From assembly GCA_030686995.1 (NCBI GenBank), contig JARVZY010002388.1, forward strand, positions 598,501 to 662,500: a stretch of DNA of 64,000 nucleotides. Direction: 5' to 3'. The DNA comes from Artemisia argyi (lineage: Eukaryota > Streptophyta > Magnoliopsida > Asterales > Asteraceae). A program made the position numbers and the translations under genes. Shown here piece by piece: positions 1 through 10,938 of this stretch (position 1 is the stretch's first letter; the number at the start of each line of letters is the position of its first letter). The notes beneath the pieces are model-generated. The model was given only the letters and a program-made list of their open reading frames with translations. It was not told the DNA's origin and did no database searches.

Positions 1-188
1 ACATCATCACTTGGTGATTCCTGAGAAGTATGTTCCACATTTGGGCTGACAGTGGAAACTTCTGGTGTAGCAGTGGGAATGGAGTTACCACTGCTAGTAG
101 GAATATCTTTATTTACATCAAAATTCACACCATCTGCATCACTTGTCTTTTCAGAATTATCAACAAAGTCCCAAAGTGGCATAACAAT

Positions 189-1697
189 TTAATCTTCATC
201 ATCTTTACAAGCTTCATCTTCATCAATGAATTCTTCTAAATCTTCAAGATCTTTGTCACCAGTACTTGAAGTAAGAGGAACATAATTCATTGTATTTGAT
301 AATGTTTCAAGATCAAATAGCCAATCTGGTCCTGAACCTGCCATGTTTGCTTTATTTTCAAGAAACTGAACATGCAAGTTCTCTTCAATCTTCTTTGTTC
401 TTAAGTTATAGACTCTAAAAGCCTTGCTAACCATAGAGTATCCAACAAAGAAGCCTTCATCAGATTTTTCTTCAAATTTACCCAGATGATCAATGGTATT
501 GAGAATGGTAACATGACACCCAAATGGCCTCATAAACTCCAAAGTAGAAGGTCTTCCTCTGAACAACTCATAAGGTGTCTTGTTCTTTGTTTTGATCACT
601 AAAACTCTGTTCTGTATGTAACAAGCAGTGTTAACTGCTTCAGCCCAAAAAGTCACTGGAAGCTTTGAATCAGCTAACATGGTTCTAGCAGCCTCAATTA
701 GTGTTCTGTTTCTTCTTTCTGCAACTCCATTTTGTTGAGGAGTTCTTGCAACACTAAATTCTCTTTTAATACCTTTGTCTCTACAGAAATCATCCATAAC
801 TTCATTCTTGAATTCTGTCCCATTGTCACACCTGATGATCTTGATTTTCTTTTCATATTGATTTTCAACTTCAGTGATGAATGTCTTAAGGATGCCAGTG
901 GTTTCATCCTTGGTTCTTAAAAAGAAAACCCATGTAAATCTACTAAAGTCATCAGTCACAACAAGACAATACTTCTTCAAATTTATGCTGCTCACAGAAG
1001 TAGGACCAAACAAGTCCATATGCAGCATAAAGAGTGGATGATCAATAGAATTGAATGCTTTGGTCTTTCATGAAGCTCTGTGTTGCTTTCCTTTGAGACA
1101 GGCAACACAAGTTTGGTCATTTTCAAATCTTTTCTCTGGTAGACCTCTGACAAGTCCATCTTTCACAATTTTGTTGATGGTCTTGAAGTTGACATGACCA
1201 AGTCTTCTATGCCAAAGCATTGATTCATCCAAAGTGGCTTTAGCAAGCAAGCAAGTAACATCATTATTAGCCACTATGTTCTTCATGTCAATGCTATACA
1301 GATTACCTTTTCTAGGGATTTTAAGCAAAATGTCACTTTCATCAGGAAGCTTATAATCCTTAGATAAGATATAGCATTCATCTTCTGTGAATAGAACTCT
1401 ATGCTTCTTGTCACACATCTGTGACACACTAAAGAGGTTGTACTTGAGTTCTTTCACATACTGCACATCTTCAAAATCAATGTTTCCAACCTTGATTGTT
1501 CCTTTGCCAGAAACTTTGCCACCAATTCCTCCTCCAAAGCTGACAAATTGTCCATCATAAGGTTGAAAGTCTGAAAGATAGGACTTATTGCCAGTCATGT
1601 GCCTGGAACATCCACTGTCTGAGTATCCTTGATCATTTGTAGTCTTTGAATGTCCCTGCACACAAAATAAAGGAATTAGTTCCTTTTGGGGACCCAA
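189..1697 (-). pseudogene. copia protease, pre-integrase and integrase (element F)
   Basis: From 1697 downward the translation shows the protease motif DSGCSRHMTGN, then the pre-integrase zinc region with WHRRLGHVNF and CVACLKGKQHRAS. A TGA near 1066 follows. Next comes the integrase core with the DDE acids visible in LHMDLFGP, IIRCDNGTEF and PQQNGVAERRNRT, and the post-integrase linker KTPYELFRGRPS. A stop near 189 ends the frame, and sequence continuing to base 1 still reads as Ser/Thr-rich copia linker after it. This part would process the polyprotein and insert cDNA in a functional relative. It is inactive here because of at least two stops and a frame change from the upstream gag segment near 1690. 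Confidence 0.88.
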
Positions 1698-3334
1698 GCC
1701 ACAAATGACTTGGATCTGCCTCGTGTATCAATATAATTATATCTATCAAAGGTCATTGATACACCATTTGGATTGTTTGAGGTGATGGTTCCTTTTGGTT
1801 TCCATTCCCAACGTGCTGAGGCCTTAACATCATTTCCCATGTTTACCCTTTTCTTGTTAACAGACCCGCCAGTGGTAACCTTTGGCCTTGCAGTGGTAAC
1901 TGCTGGCTTAGCAGTGGAAACTGCCTGTTTTGAAACTTTGGGTACCCACTTCTGATTATTGTTAACTTTCTTTTCAAAATTGATCTTTTTCCCTGTTTGA
2001 GTAGATTTAACAAAAGTAGTAACAGGGGGCTTAGGGTAAACTCTGTTTTTATTTCTGGCAGTGGCAACTGCTGGTCTAGCAGTGGAAATTGGTTTAATGC
2101 CAGAATGAAGCAAAACAGACCTGGGAATTATCTTGCTAAGTGGATTTGGGTGAGTTAAGCTATTAGCATTTTGTCCATTCACCCTAGTATTCCCAAACAC
2201 TTCCCTTCTTCCCAAGTGGTAGGTATAGCTATAACACAAATGGTCAAAGCTACCACATATATGACAGGGTTTGTTATTGAACACAAAATAACTACCAAAT
2301 TGCCTAGATTTAACATGATTCCAACTCCTCATATTACCCTTAGGAGTTGGTGACCTACTTCTGTACATCTCTGCATATCTAGTAGTGGGCCTAGTGAAAT
2401 TAGGTTGTGACCTAGGCTTCTCTTTGACTACATCAGGAATAATTCTTTTTACCTCCACTTTAACATTCTCAGGAACACTAGGTTTAGACTCAACATTTAA
2501 ATTTTCATATTTAAGAGATGAGTCACTAGCACTATCAAATATATCAACCTCAACCTGAACCTTTTCAATTTCAACTGGTTTAACAAACTTTGGTCCATAG
2601 GTCATAGGTGGTTCCTGGAATTTCTCTAATCCTGTGTGAGCTAAGTCAATGCCAGGAGGTGATGGAACACCTCTTGGAGGTGGTGGAACTGTTTTGTATC
2701 CAATTCCTGATTTGGCTTTGCTCACAACTTGGGCTTCCCAAATTTTGTCAATACACTTGGATTGATGATCCAGTGTTTGCTTAGTTATCATTATATTCTC
2801 ACTAGCCATCTTAACCTTTTCTAGTTCTTCTCTAAGAACCTTATTAACAGTAACCTGATAATTTAAGTCTCTTCTTAATACTGCAATATCATCATTGAAC
2901 TTAGATTCATTTGCCCTGTAATGCTCTAATTGAGTTTCTAAAACACCTAGTCCTCTTTTATGATTTGCTAAGTTATAATTAGTATGAGTTAACTCTAGGC
3001 ATTGTTCATTAAATTGTGCTTTAATTTTCTCATACTCTTTTAAGGCCTTATAAGATTTAGAACAAGCATTATCAATTTGTACCTCAGAGTCAGAAAAAGC
3101 CATTAGTGCAAGCTCAGTAGCAACCATTGCAGACTCTGAATCATCTTCCTCATCCTTGGTCATAAAGCTCCAATCAAAGCTCACTCCATCAATAGCCAAT
3201 AGCCCCTTTGGCTCATCAGTAGTAGGTTCCTTCTTCTTGTCCTGCTTATACCAAGTTGACCTGTTGTCAGATTTCCTTGGCTTCCTGCACTCCCTGGCAA
3301 AGTGCCCCTTCTTATGACAATTATATCACTCCAC
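1676..3334 (-). pseudogene. copia gag C-terminal part with coiled coil and zinc knuckle (element F)
   Basis: The start of this segment encodes a CCHC zinc knuckle, NCHKKGHFAREC, but the codon for its first cysteine is TGA (near 3328), so the knuckle is lost. Downstream is a long Glu/Lys/Leu-rich region (about 2700-3100) that looks coiled-coil, then a basic, Pro/Thr-rich tail with repeated PAV-T-A-(K/R)P units. The open stretch 3199-1676 is 507 residues. Its nucleotide sequence repeatedly uses the words CAGTGGTAAC and CAGTGGAAAC, which also occur in the LTR. It is part of the same polyprotein as the neighbouring gag and protease pieces; the frames no longer join. Confidence 0.8.
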
Positions 3335-3358
3335 CTTCTTTTTGTCAAAACCTACTGT

Positions 3359-4399
3359 TTAATTACCACTGATGTTGATCTTTCTTCCAGTCTTCTTCCA
3401 AAACTTCTTTGCCCTTAAGCTTAGTAAAGCCACTTGCCATTTAATGTCCATCTCCTCCATATCATCCTCATCAATTTGATCCAAATCCTCATGATTGAGA
3501 ATTGAACCACCCACTTGACTTGATATAAAGGCATAAAAAGTAGTATCACTAAGTCCTGCAATCTGTCTCTTTGAGCTACCAGTGGAAACACTTCCACTAC
3601 CAGTGGAAACACTTCCACTACCAGTGGAAACAACAATGTTAGTACTGTCATCATCACTATCACTTTCTTCATCTGAACTATCATCAAGAGATGATGATAT
3701 GAGTGCTACACTTCCTGAACTTGAACTTATTTTGCCAGCTTTCTTCAATCTTTGTTCAATAACCTTGAAGTTATTGTACAAATCATTAAGTTTCATGGTC
3801 TCCAAATCTGGCTTATCTTCCCACACAGCAACATTGGTTCCAAACTCAGAGGGTAAGCTTCTTAAGAACTTTAGATTGAGGTCTTCCCTTTCCACCTCAA
3901 TTCCAAAAACAGTGAGTTAAGTAACAATCTTTTGTAGCCTTGTAAAGATGCTATCAATAGATTCATTACTTGTTGAACCAAAGTTTTCATAAGTCTGCTT
4001 TAGCAGGGTCTTTTATGTCTTCGTGGTGGAATCATTACCACCAAAAACATTACAGATCTCATCAAAAAGAGTCTTTGCAGTCTTGTACTTGCTGAATACT
4101 AGAACTTGGTCTCTGGGAAGTGTCATCAGCAACAAACCTCTGGCCTTCAGATCATTCTTCAGCTGAAGTCTTTCATCATTAGTAACAGGTCCAGTGTTGA
4201 CCTTAATTACTTCCTTGCCATTAACCATCTCTGATGTAGAACTTGGTTTGAAAGAATTTCCAACCATAATGATCTCCCAGAGTGTGTAGTCTTGGACCAT
4301 AAAGAATTGTTCGATCATTAGCCTCCACATCTCAAAGTCATTCAACTTAAGCTTTGGAAGCTTAGCAGCAATGTTTGAGTTACTGGTTTCTGTCTCCAT
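3359..4399 (-). pseudogene. copia gag N-terminal part, UBN2-like (element F)
   Basis: The likely gag start METETSNSNIAAKLPKLKL lies at 4399, about 50 bases inside the primer-binding site. The segment has the UBN2/DUF4219-type core (NDFEMWRLMIEQFF, then KTLFDEICNVFGG). Two in-frame stops (near 4013 and near 3918) separate it from FLRSLPSEFGTNVAVWEDK. A short tandem repeat of the unit STGSGSV follows at about 3580-3640, encoded by repeated CAGTGGAAACACTTCCACTA. Gag would form the particle shell. The reading frame is clearly dead in this copy. Confidence 0.82.
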
Positions 4400-4444
4400 T
4401 GATTCTTCTGAGTGAACTAAAGTCTTCTAAATCAAAGTATCAAA

Positions 4445-4461
4445 GCCTGGCTCTGATACCA
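4445..4461 (-). other. primer-binding site of element F (tRNA-iMet type)
   Basis: The minus strand reads TGGTATCAGAGCCAGGC two bases inside the LTR edge. TGGTATCAGAGC is the usual plant copia primer-binding site complementary to the 3' end of initiator tRNA-Met. Confidence 0.9.
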
Positions 4462-4463
4462 CT

Positions 4464-4943
4464 TGATGGATCTAAACACCTTGAACTTGTGTTAGATTGA
4501 TACTTTGAATTATATCACTAAGTATGCGGAATCTACTTAGTAACACTTAGAAGTTTGATTGTGAGTAAGACAGTTGTTTATGAATAAGAACAATATATGT
4601 AAACAAACTATTAGCTCCAATATTATTAATGATAATAATACGAGTGATCTTGATATCACTAGGGTTACACCTTGAAGCTCTAGAAACGTATATCAAACCT
4701 TTAACCTAGGATCTCCTTTTATAGCACAAGGAGTCCTCTTCTACAAGATAAGTATAATGCTAATAGAATAAGATATATACAAGATCTATTCTATATTTAT
4801 CTAAACACGTTTCCTAACAGTTATCTAATAAGCAGTGGTAATATATGTTCTTGCAGTGGTAATGAGTTTCCACTGCAAGTACAATCTTCTGTAGTTGTAA
4901 CATCTTCTCTTAGCCGTGGTAACTGTTAGTATAATTCCCAACA
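4464..4943 (-). repeat. 5' LTR of element F
   Basis: The 480-bp segment begins TGTTGGGAATT and ends GATCCATCA on the minus strand, giving TG...CA ends. It adjoins the primer-binding site. It contains the words GCAGTGGTAAT and GTTTCCACTGC in both orientations near 4833-4920. The second LTR is outside the window, so the right boundary rests on the TG end and the change of sequence. Confidence 0.85.
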
Positions 4944-5697
4944 GGATTTTCCAACTACCCATCCCAATCCCTGTAGTGGAAAATGAGAACCCACCTAACC
5001 TCTCGCCTAACCATCACTTTGGCAATAATTCTGAGATAGAAGAGTCTGACCATGATAATGACCATAGGGTTAGCCCTTTTTACTATTTGGACTCCGATGA
5101 GGATCTAGATGATGGTGATGTAAATAATGAGGATAGGATGGAGGAAGAGATGAACCCTCTTAGATATGTCGACCCTAGGACAAGGATTGAGAACAACAGC
5201 TTATTTAATATGCAATTTCCTTGTAAAGTAGGATTTAGAAGCTTTGATGCTTACCTTAACTCATCATTACCAATGAACATAATTTCACGTACTGAATACA
5301 ACAAAATTATGGTAAATGAGTTAGAATACAAAGGAGTGTTGCTAGGGAAAAGATATTGCATGTGTTGGTAGGAAGCTTTGTCTATTTAGTTGAATTTATG
5401 GTCATGAAGAATCTAGGAGAGTTTGTTGATAGTAATTTAACCCAAGTCGTGTTTGAGAAGCCCTTCAAAAGGTTAACCAAATTAGATGAAAAGCTTATGG
5501 AAGGGTTAATTACGTTCTCAAACGGAGATGAGGACTTTATCTATCGAATGCCCCATGCCCACCCTAGATTTAGGGATTTTTCTGTTGAAAGATGTAATAG
5601 GCTTCCCCCTCATGAGATGTTAAGTGAGAACGACATAAGAAAAGGGCTTAAATATCCCCATGAAAAGAATAAAAATTATTATCGTAGATGTTTATAG
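4944..5697 (+). pseudogene. retropepsin-like gag-region fragment (remnant G)
   Basis: Two overlapping frames (to 5371, and 5356-5697) together encode an acidic segment (rich in D/E, with YLDSDEDLDDGD) followed by a retropepsin-like fold. The sequence MQFPCKVGFRSFDAYLN is followed by SSLPMNIISRTEY where a protease would have its D-T/S-G loop; the catalytic Asp motif is absent. The later LTQVVFEKPF matches the flap-to-core motif that reads ILGRPF in related proteases. It is closely comparable to the second protease-like domain in element B (50451-52496). A frameshift near 5360 breaks it. Confidence 0.6.
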
Positions 5698-5828
5698 CTA
5701 AGTGGTGACTATAAGAGAGATGAGGCAACAATTAGATGGCTCACACTTGGGTATGTGAGCATAAGCAATACGCGGTAGGACGTGACTTTGAGTCTAGCTA
5801 CAAGACTCGTTAATAAAGAAAAACGCTT

Positions 5829-5846
5829 CTTGGGAGGCAACCCAAG
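5829..5846 (+). other. conserved hairpin of family A/B (copy in G)
   Basis: CTTGGGAGGCAACCCAAG forms a perfect 6-bp stem with loop AGGCAA. The same hairpin occurs at 43501-43516 in element A and, inverted, at 50382-50396 in element B, each time just after the end of the coding part. Confidence 0.75.
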
Positions 5847-6055
5847 CTTTTTATTTGTTTATTTGTTTATTTGCTTCCGTATGTTTGTTTTATTTTCATT
5901 GCTTATTGTTCATGTATCAAATATTTTGTGAAAATGCTTTATTTTGTATCTAACTTCGTCTTAATTACATATAAAGGTATTTTTCAAAAGATAAGTGCAA
6001 GGGAAATTCAAATTTGTTTTCAAAGAACGAATTGAACATGAACGATAACAATGAG

Positions 6056-6800
6056 ATATAGACATACACGAGGTGAGAAACCCGCGCGTTGCCGCGAGAT
6101 GTTTGTATATGCAAGTTAGCCGAAACATATTGGCAACAAAATTTGTATAGAAACGTTGCGTCAGAGCACGGTTTTGTGCACTCGAATTGAAAAGTTGGTG
6201 TACGTATACTTTCAAGCATTCTGAGACAAATGTTTGAATAACTATGCAGTTCTAAAATTATAATTAAAATGTCATTCAAGGTTTTGCGAAGACTTTTCTA
6301 AAAATACCTTTGATAGATGGCATCATAAAAACTAAAATACATGAAACATTTACAATCCTATATTTCACGATGGCATTGCAGCCCATATAACCACCTCCTG
6401 GTGCACCGACTGCTGCAACCACACCCTGCTCAACTACTCACTTTTCACCACTTTTTGTCACTAACCTCAACCACACCACCTGGCTTCAGTTTTTATGTTT
6501 ACTATTCTTTGTTGTAACAATTCATAAAGTACAAAAATAATTAGATAAACAGTACATATAGTAAGTCACAACAAATGAGAAACTTACGTGGGTTCATTTG
6601 CTCGTGATTTTTGCCTTCCCGCATTGTCTGCAATTGGAGCATTTGCTTGTGTCTCTTGAACATTCTCTTTTGAGCTTGATGGCATTTTTGGTTTGTGTAA
6701 ATATTTAAGTTCTTTTGAATGATTTAGTTGTAAATAGATTTTCCAATCTACAACCATTGACTAAAGGTGTATAGGGACTACCGGTGTAATTTATTAGTGA
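6056..6800. other. non-coding stretch, no gene seen
   Basis: AT-rich DNA with a short GC-rich island near 6080 (CCCGCGCGTTGCCGCG), a type of motif seen at Helitron ends, but I cannot pair it with a terminus. Small open frames on the minus strand here overlap each other and look like chance. Confidence 0.4.
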
Positions 6801-6805
6801 CGGTT

Positions 6806-6886
6806 AGTGACTTTGCAGTTATTTTTTAAATACACCGATTGGTGGTTAGTGACTTTTCAGTTGTATTTTTTCTTTTAGTATAAATA
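6806..6886 (+). promoter_or_regulatory. putative promoter with direct repeats and TATA box
   Basis: TATAAATA at 6879-6886 lies 40 bases upstream of the ATG at 6926. Two direct repeats starting GGTTAGTGACTTT (about 6805 and 6844) precede it. Confidence 0.5.
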
Positions 6887-6925
6887 ACAAACTATCTCAC
6901 CCATTTCTGTCAATCATTCACCCTA

Positions 6926-7255
6926 ATGGCATCTTCATCATCAAACGCTGATTCCAGGAAAAATAAACGACCAAGAGATGATTCTATTCATCCTATGCCT
7001 GAGAAATACAAGATTTTCGACATACCCCAAGATATATGGGATAAATGCCATTCTGGCGCTTATGGAACTGAAAAAACGCTGATTGATCTTTATAACAAGC
7101 GTATAAAATTTCATGAAAAACAAATCAAGAGGAATGAGGAGATCATACAGGAACGCCAGAAGATGATTGAAGAACGCAATACAACAATAGCAGAAATACG
7201 CAAACAAATTGTTGATATCTACAAAAGGATTGAAGATAATTTGTTTATTTCTTAA
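6926..7255 (+). CDS. small basic coiled-coil protein, 109 aa, unknown function
   Basis: Uninterrupted 109-residue frame from ATG (context CCCTAATGGC) to TAA. The N-terminus is MASSSS followed by a Lys/Arg-rich stretch (RKNKRPRDDS) that could be a nuclear signal. Residues about 55-105 are a charged heptad-like helix (KQIKRNEEIIQERQKMIEER) typical of a coiled coil. There is no recognised domain, signal peptide or membrane segment. A well-placed TATA box supports it. It points toward, and ends about 500 bases before, the minus-strand gene at 7768-8154, which also starts MASSSS. I do not recognise the family. It may be a single-exon orphan gene of the small coiled-coil group found between 6.9 and 11.3 kb. 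Confidence 0.55.
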   Translation: MASSSSNADSRKNKRPRDDSIHPMPEKYKIFDIPQDIWDKCHSGAYGTEKTLIDLYNKRIKFHEKQIKRNEEIIQERQKMIEERNTTIAEIRKQIVDIYKRIEDNLFIS

Positions 7256-7767
7256 TATTTCACTTACTTTTGTGTGTGTGTGTGTGTTATCATAATTATT
7301 AACAATGGTTGTATTATGTATCTTTCATCAATCTAATCACTTTGTTTACTCTTGAAATGTAAGTTTGTTTACTTGTTGACATTTTGTATTTTGATCAAAG
7401 ATCATGAATTCGTACTATTGTTATTATGGGCCATTGTAAGATTTCGTACTGATTTGGTGTTTAGATTTAGTTTATTTGGATTATAGTTTGAACAATCTTG
7501 CATTCAAGTTTGTTTTTGTTTGATGTTGAACCTGGTGATGAGTTACTATGTTTTTTTGCGGTATCATGTGATCTACCAACATTTTCTTCACCTGTTTCTA
7601 ACATACTACTGCGCATCAGTTAGAATAGGAAAGATAACTACAACTTAATATTAATCCTTCACCAAAGTCATTACAACATCAGGCTTAAAGCCATTTCATT
7701 CAAAGTTATTCAACATAAACATAGAAAATAACTGCCATAATATAAACCCAAAAGACAATCATCATGA

Positions 7768-8154
7768 TCATACTCTAATCTTCATCATAGGAGATTTTTT
7801 TTTACATTTTTTTGGTGCAGAGGAGACTTCTTCTTGGACCTCCATAAGCTTAACTTGGCGTTCCTTCTCCCGAATCCCATCACTGATATCACTGATTAGA
7901 GCAGTCAACAAAACAATCCTGTTACGCTCCCTTTCCTGTGTTTCAATTAGACAACGTAGAATAGCATCTGAATTTTGGTTCAATGGGCCTAGATGATGAG
8001 TCTCATTGAGTGGACCTTGACGGTCTTTAACTTTCTGTTGTAGTTGATTAAGTTCTTTCACAAATCACTTCAAACGACCCCTCTCTTGAGTCAACTCTTT
8101 CTTGAAATGCCTCTTGACCGCTGTTGCCAAATTGTAGGAAGAAGAAGAAGCCAT
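7768..8154 (-). pseudogene. small coiled-coil protein gene with in-frame stop, 128 codons
   Basis: The ATG at 8154 starts MASSSSYNLATAVKRHFKKE. A TGA stands at about codon 31, after RGRLK, and the same frame continues open to a stop at 7768. The distal 97 residues could also start at an internal Met (8061). The C-terminal half contains CLIETQERERNRIVLLTAL and IREKERQVKLMEVQEE, which aligns with the C-terminal helices of the genes at 9820-10194 and 10939-11298. It ends with a Lys-rich tail. A TATA-like run (TATATTTATA) lies about 70 bases upstream on the minus strand. The stop may be a recent CGA-to-TGA change. Function unknown. Confidence 0.5.
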
Positions 8155-8469
8155 GGATGATATGATAAGTTATGTTACAAAACTGTTTTATGACATATGT
8201 GTTGTGTGTTACCTTTGATATAAATATAGTTATGTTGGATTAGTTTTGGTCAAACTGCTATTGGATGTAAAATGATAGGTAGTTATTGTATGTTCATGCA
8301 TGGGGAAGGGAAATTAATGATGAATAACTATTCATTCATGTGGCTCAAGGGTGGCAATCTAATCAACTGCCCTTATAAGTCACATAGAAATAGAAATTAA
8401 CAATCATAACCATAGAAAAATTACACATTAAACACATACACACACATACAATCTCAATCTAAACACACA

Positions 8470-8865
8470 CCTACACACTCTACAGTTGGGTCATATCAAA
8501 GTTCTTAATAGGACAGGGAACTTAAATGTGCATCAGGAGAGTTTGGGCTTTGAGAGGGTAAGAGCCATGTCAAATCACAATTAAACTTATCAATATATAT
8601 TTTGCAATGATGTCTCTGCACTAGCATTCAAACTTGTACATTGTGTTTGACTTGTTTTTAGATTTGTTTCTTGTTAAGGAATTTTACTACTTTTGTAATA
8701 TGCAAGCTTAGATGGTTTGATAAACTAAGACAAAAACCTTCCTATTAATGATACTCTACATTTGGGTCGTATCAAAATTGCTACTAGGACAGGGAACTTA
8801 AGTGGGCATCAGGTTCGGTTTTGAGATGGTAAGAGTCATGTCAAACAAGACTTGTTTCAATACAC
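8470..8865. repeat. two direct repeats of about 95 bp
   Basis: Blocks at about 8474-8575 and 8752-8855 share TAGGACAGGGAACTTAA, CATCAGG, GGTAAGAG and CATGTCAAA in the same order and spacing. They lie between coiled-coil genes. No coding potential is seen. Confidence 0.6.
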
Positions 8866-9780
8866 ACTAAATGACTAAAAGAAATACACTACCAAGTAAA
8901 ATGTAAGATTAGAATGAATCATATATTCATACACCATACCTCAATTTAGTAAAGATATATATCACATCATACCTCAATTTATAGTAGTGAAACCAATCGA
9001 ATATAAATATATAATAAAAAGGAAAGATGGCTTACCATTGAAACAGATCGACGATATCCGAAAACCCCAAACAAACTCATTACTACACAAATGAAGAACT
9101 TCCAAATACTTCAAATGAAATATCAAAACATGAACTTTCCCTTCAAGCAAATTTAGACATAAAGTAAACGGCCTAATATGATATAAACTACTCAATGAGT
9201 CAAATAAAGTACCCACTAACCTTTCTTTTGATAGTTCCAACTTCACAACTAAAGCATCAAGATTGCAAGTAACAGCATCCTAATCAAAACAGTTTGAAAA
9301 ATTTGAAGTCCATCCATAAATAGCTAAATCCATTACATTCATGAAGTTGCAAGTGGGGTTCAACAAGCATGCATAACACAGGAAATTTCATTTCAATTAA
9401 CTAAACTTGAAACCATCATCAATATCTATTTGATCAAAATCATATCGAATACCTGAAATATTAGGCTCAATCATCAAAGACTAGAATCCTTTATCAAAGC
9501 CCTGATAAGTATTTGATTGTTTAATATTTATTTTGATTAATTTTGCCTTAGATTGAAAACCCTAAATCTGCTATTGAGATCTAACTGCTTGTTTTAACCG
9601 AGTGTGAGAGAGCAATGTGTGAGATAAAAAAGTCAAACACACACTACTTTACCCTTTATACCAAAAAACTGAAAATAAATAAATTCTAAAAGGTAATAAG
9701 TCATAAAGTAACTTTAAACATAACTGATACTTGATCCGTTGTTCCATTCATTGATCATAAACACATAGGTACAACCCTAA
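8866..9780. other. intergenic stretch
   Basis: AT-rich. A 90-residue open frame on the minus strand (8974-9246, Leu/Phe-rich) has no recognised domain and no supporting promoter. I treat it as unsupported. Confidence 0.3.
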
Positions 9781-9819
9781 TACATACATCAAAACACAAA
9801 AGACAATGACCAATAGATA

Positions 9820-10194
9820 CTAATCTTCATCATCCGCTTCAGCTTCTTCCAACCTCTCCAAAAGCTCATCCTTCTCCTCCAAGCTTTGACGAGACAACAC
9901 CAGTAGTTGAGCCAACAGATCAAGCTTCCTGCGGTCTTTTTGTTGTACTTCAAGCAGGCAATGACAGCCAGTTTCAGCCACAGCATTGAAACGAGTAAAT
10001 GAGGTAGCTACCTCATTTACTATTTGCTCCTTCTTTTCAATCACTGCCCTCAACTGGCTACTCTCCTCCCCAATATGAGCGATAAAACTTTTCTCCTCTG
10101 CTTTGTCATGCTTTATCAACAGCTTGAACGCATCAACAAGCTTACCAGATTCTGTTGCATCTTTCATCTCATTAAGGTTTGGTGTATCTTCCAT
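9820..10194 (-). CDS. small acidic coiled-coil protein, 124 aa, unknown function
   Basis: Continuous frame from MEDTPNLNEMKDATESGK to an acidic end EEAEADDED. The middle and C-terminal parts (residues about 45-118) are helix-forming and heptad-rich: EKKEQIVNEVATSF, CLLEVQQKDRRKLDLLAQLL, SLEEKDELLERLEE. The segment around CLLEVQQKDRRKLDLL aligns with CLIETQERERNRIVLL in the gene at 7768-8154 and FLRQHQHKDMLRLMAL in the gene at 10939-11298, so the three look like diverged tandem paralogues. A TATATATA run lies about 90 bases upstream (near 10285). No signal peptide or membrane span. Function not recognised. Confidence 0.6.
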   Translation of the reverse strand: MEDTPNLNEMKDATESGKLVDAFKLLIKHDKAEEKSFIAHIGEESSQLRAVIEKKEQIVNEVATSFTRFNAVAETGCHCLLEVQQKDRRKLDLLAQLLVLSRQSLEEKDELLERLEEAEADDED

Positions 10195-10938
10195 CTTAAG
10201 GTTAGGGTTAAAATGTGGATAAATGTATGTTTAAAATTTAGGGTTAAAAGTAGTTGATATTTGATTTAAAATGTATGTATGCATATATATAATGAAAATA
10301 TTTGGTTGTAATTAATGATTGCAAATTACGATGTATAAAAATAACACCATAAAGACACTCTAGAGGCATTGGAACATTTAGTTTGGTTGTTAATGCAGCT
10401 TTTCCATCTTCTTCCATGCATAAATGGGGAGTGCAGTATTTAGGAAGTTGTCCAGCATTACAATTTAAACCCCTCATTTATGCATTGGATATAAATCAAC
10501 CCTTCTAGGCACAATGCATTACCATTAACATTCTAAAATTCAAAAAAAATATTTATAACTTATATTTTTATATTTATAAAAAAAAATCCCATTTAAGATT
10601 AAAAATTTTCTAAAAACATAAATAAATAATAAATAAAAAGAACTAAAATAATATTAGTTTAAACAATAACGCAATAATTATCAAACTTGATACTATTCAT
10701 GTGCAAATTACCAGATTTAATACAAATAACATCTGAAGTTTTTAAAAAGGAATTTAGGGAGAGTAGCATAACCAAACATGATCAATATTAAACAAAACAT
10801 CATTAATTATATATTATAAATTTAAAAGTCCATTCATGTAACAGCATCATACAACATAAAAAAAGAAAAATGAGAAACATAAACCAAAGACGAAATCCAG
10901 CCGGAGACATCCAAAAGCATCACCCATACTAAGAGACT

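Larger units (their letters stand above)
1..4943 (-). mobile_element. Ty1/copia retrotransposon F, 5' part, degenerate
   Basis: In sense (minus) order the element shows a 5' LTR (4464-4943), an initiator-Met-type primer-binding site, gag, zinc knuckle, protease, pre-integrase and integrase. The reverse transcriptase, RNase H and 3' LTR lie beyond the left edge. Domain order protease-integrase before RT is the Ty1/copia order. Reading frames are broken by several stops and frame changes, so this copy cannot make a full polyprotein. The right edge ends in CCCAACA (minus TGTTGGG) and abuts remnant G. No target duplication can be checked because the other end is not in the window. Confidence 0.9.
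4944..6055 (+). mobile_element. remnant G of the pol-less LTR family A/B
   Basis: This stretch aligns with the interior of element A at about 43480-43745: the same hairpin CTTGGGAGGCAACCCAAG, the same T-rich run, then the shared block around CTTCGTCTTAATT and AAAGGTATTT. Similarity stops near 6055. The left end is cut by element F. It is a truncated interior fragment with no LTR. Confidence 0.7.

Noticed and set aside
5965..6279. Minus-strand frames at 5961-6279
   Set aside because: Overlapping alternatives with no domain, on the opposite strand of a retroelement remnant and its flank.
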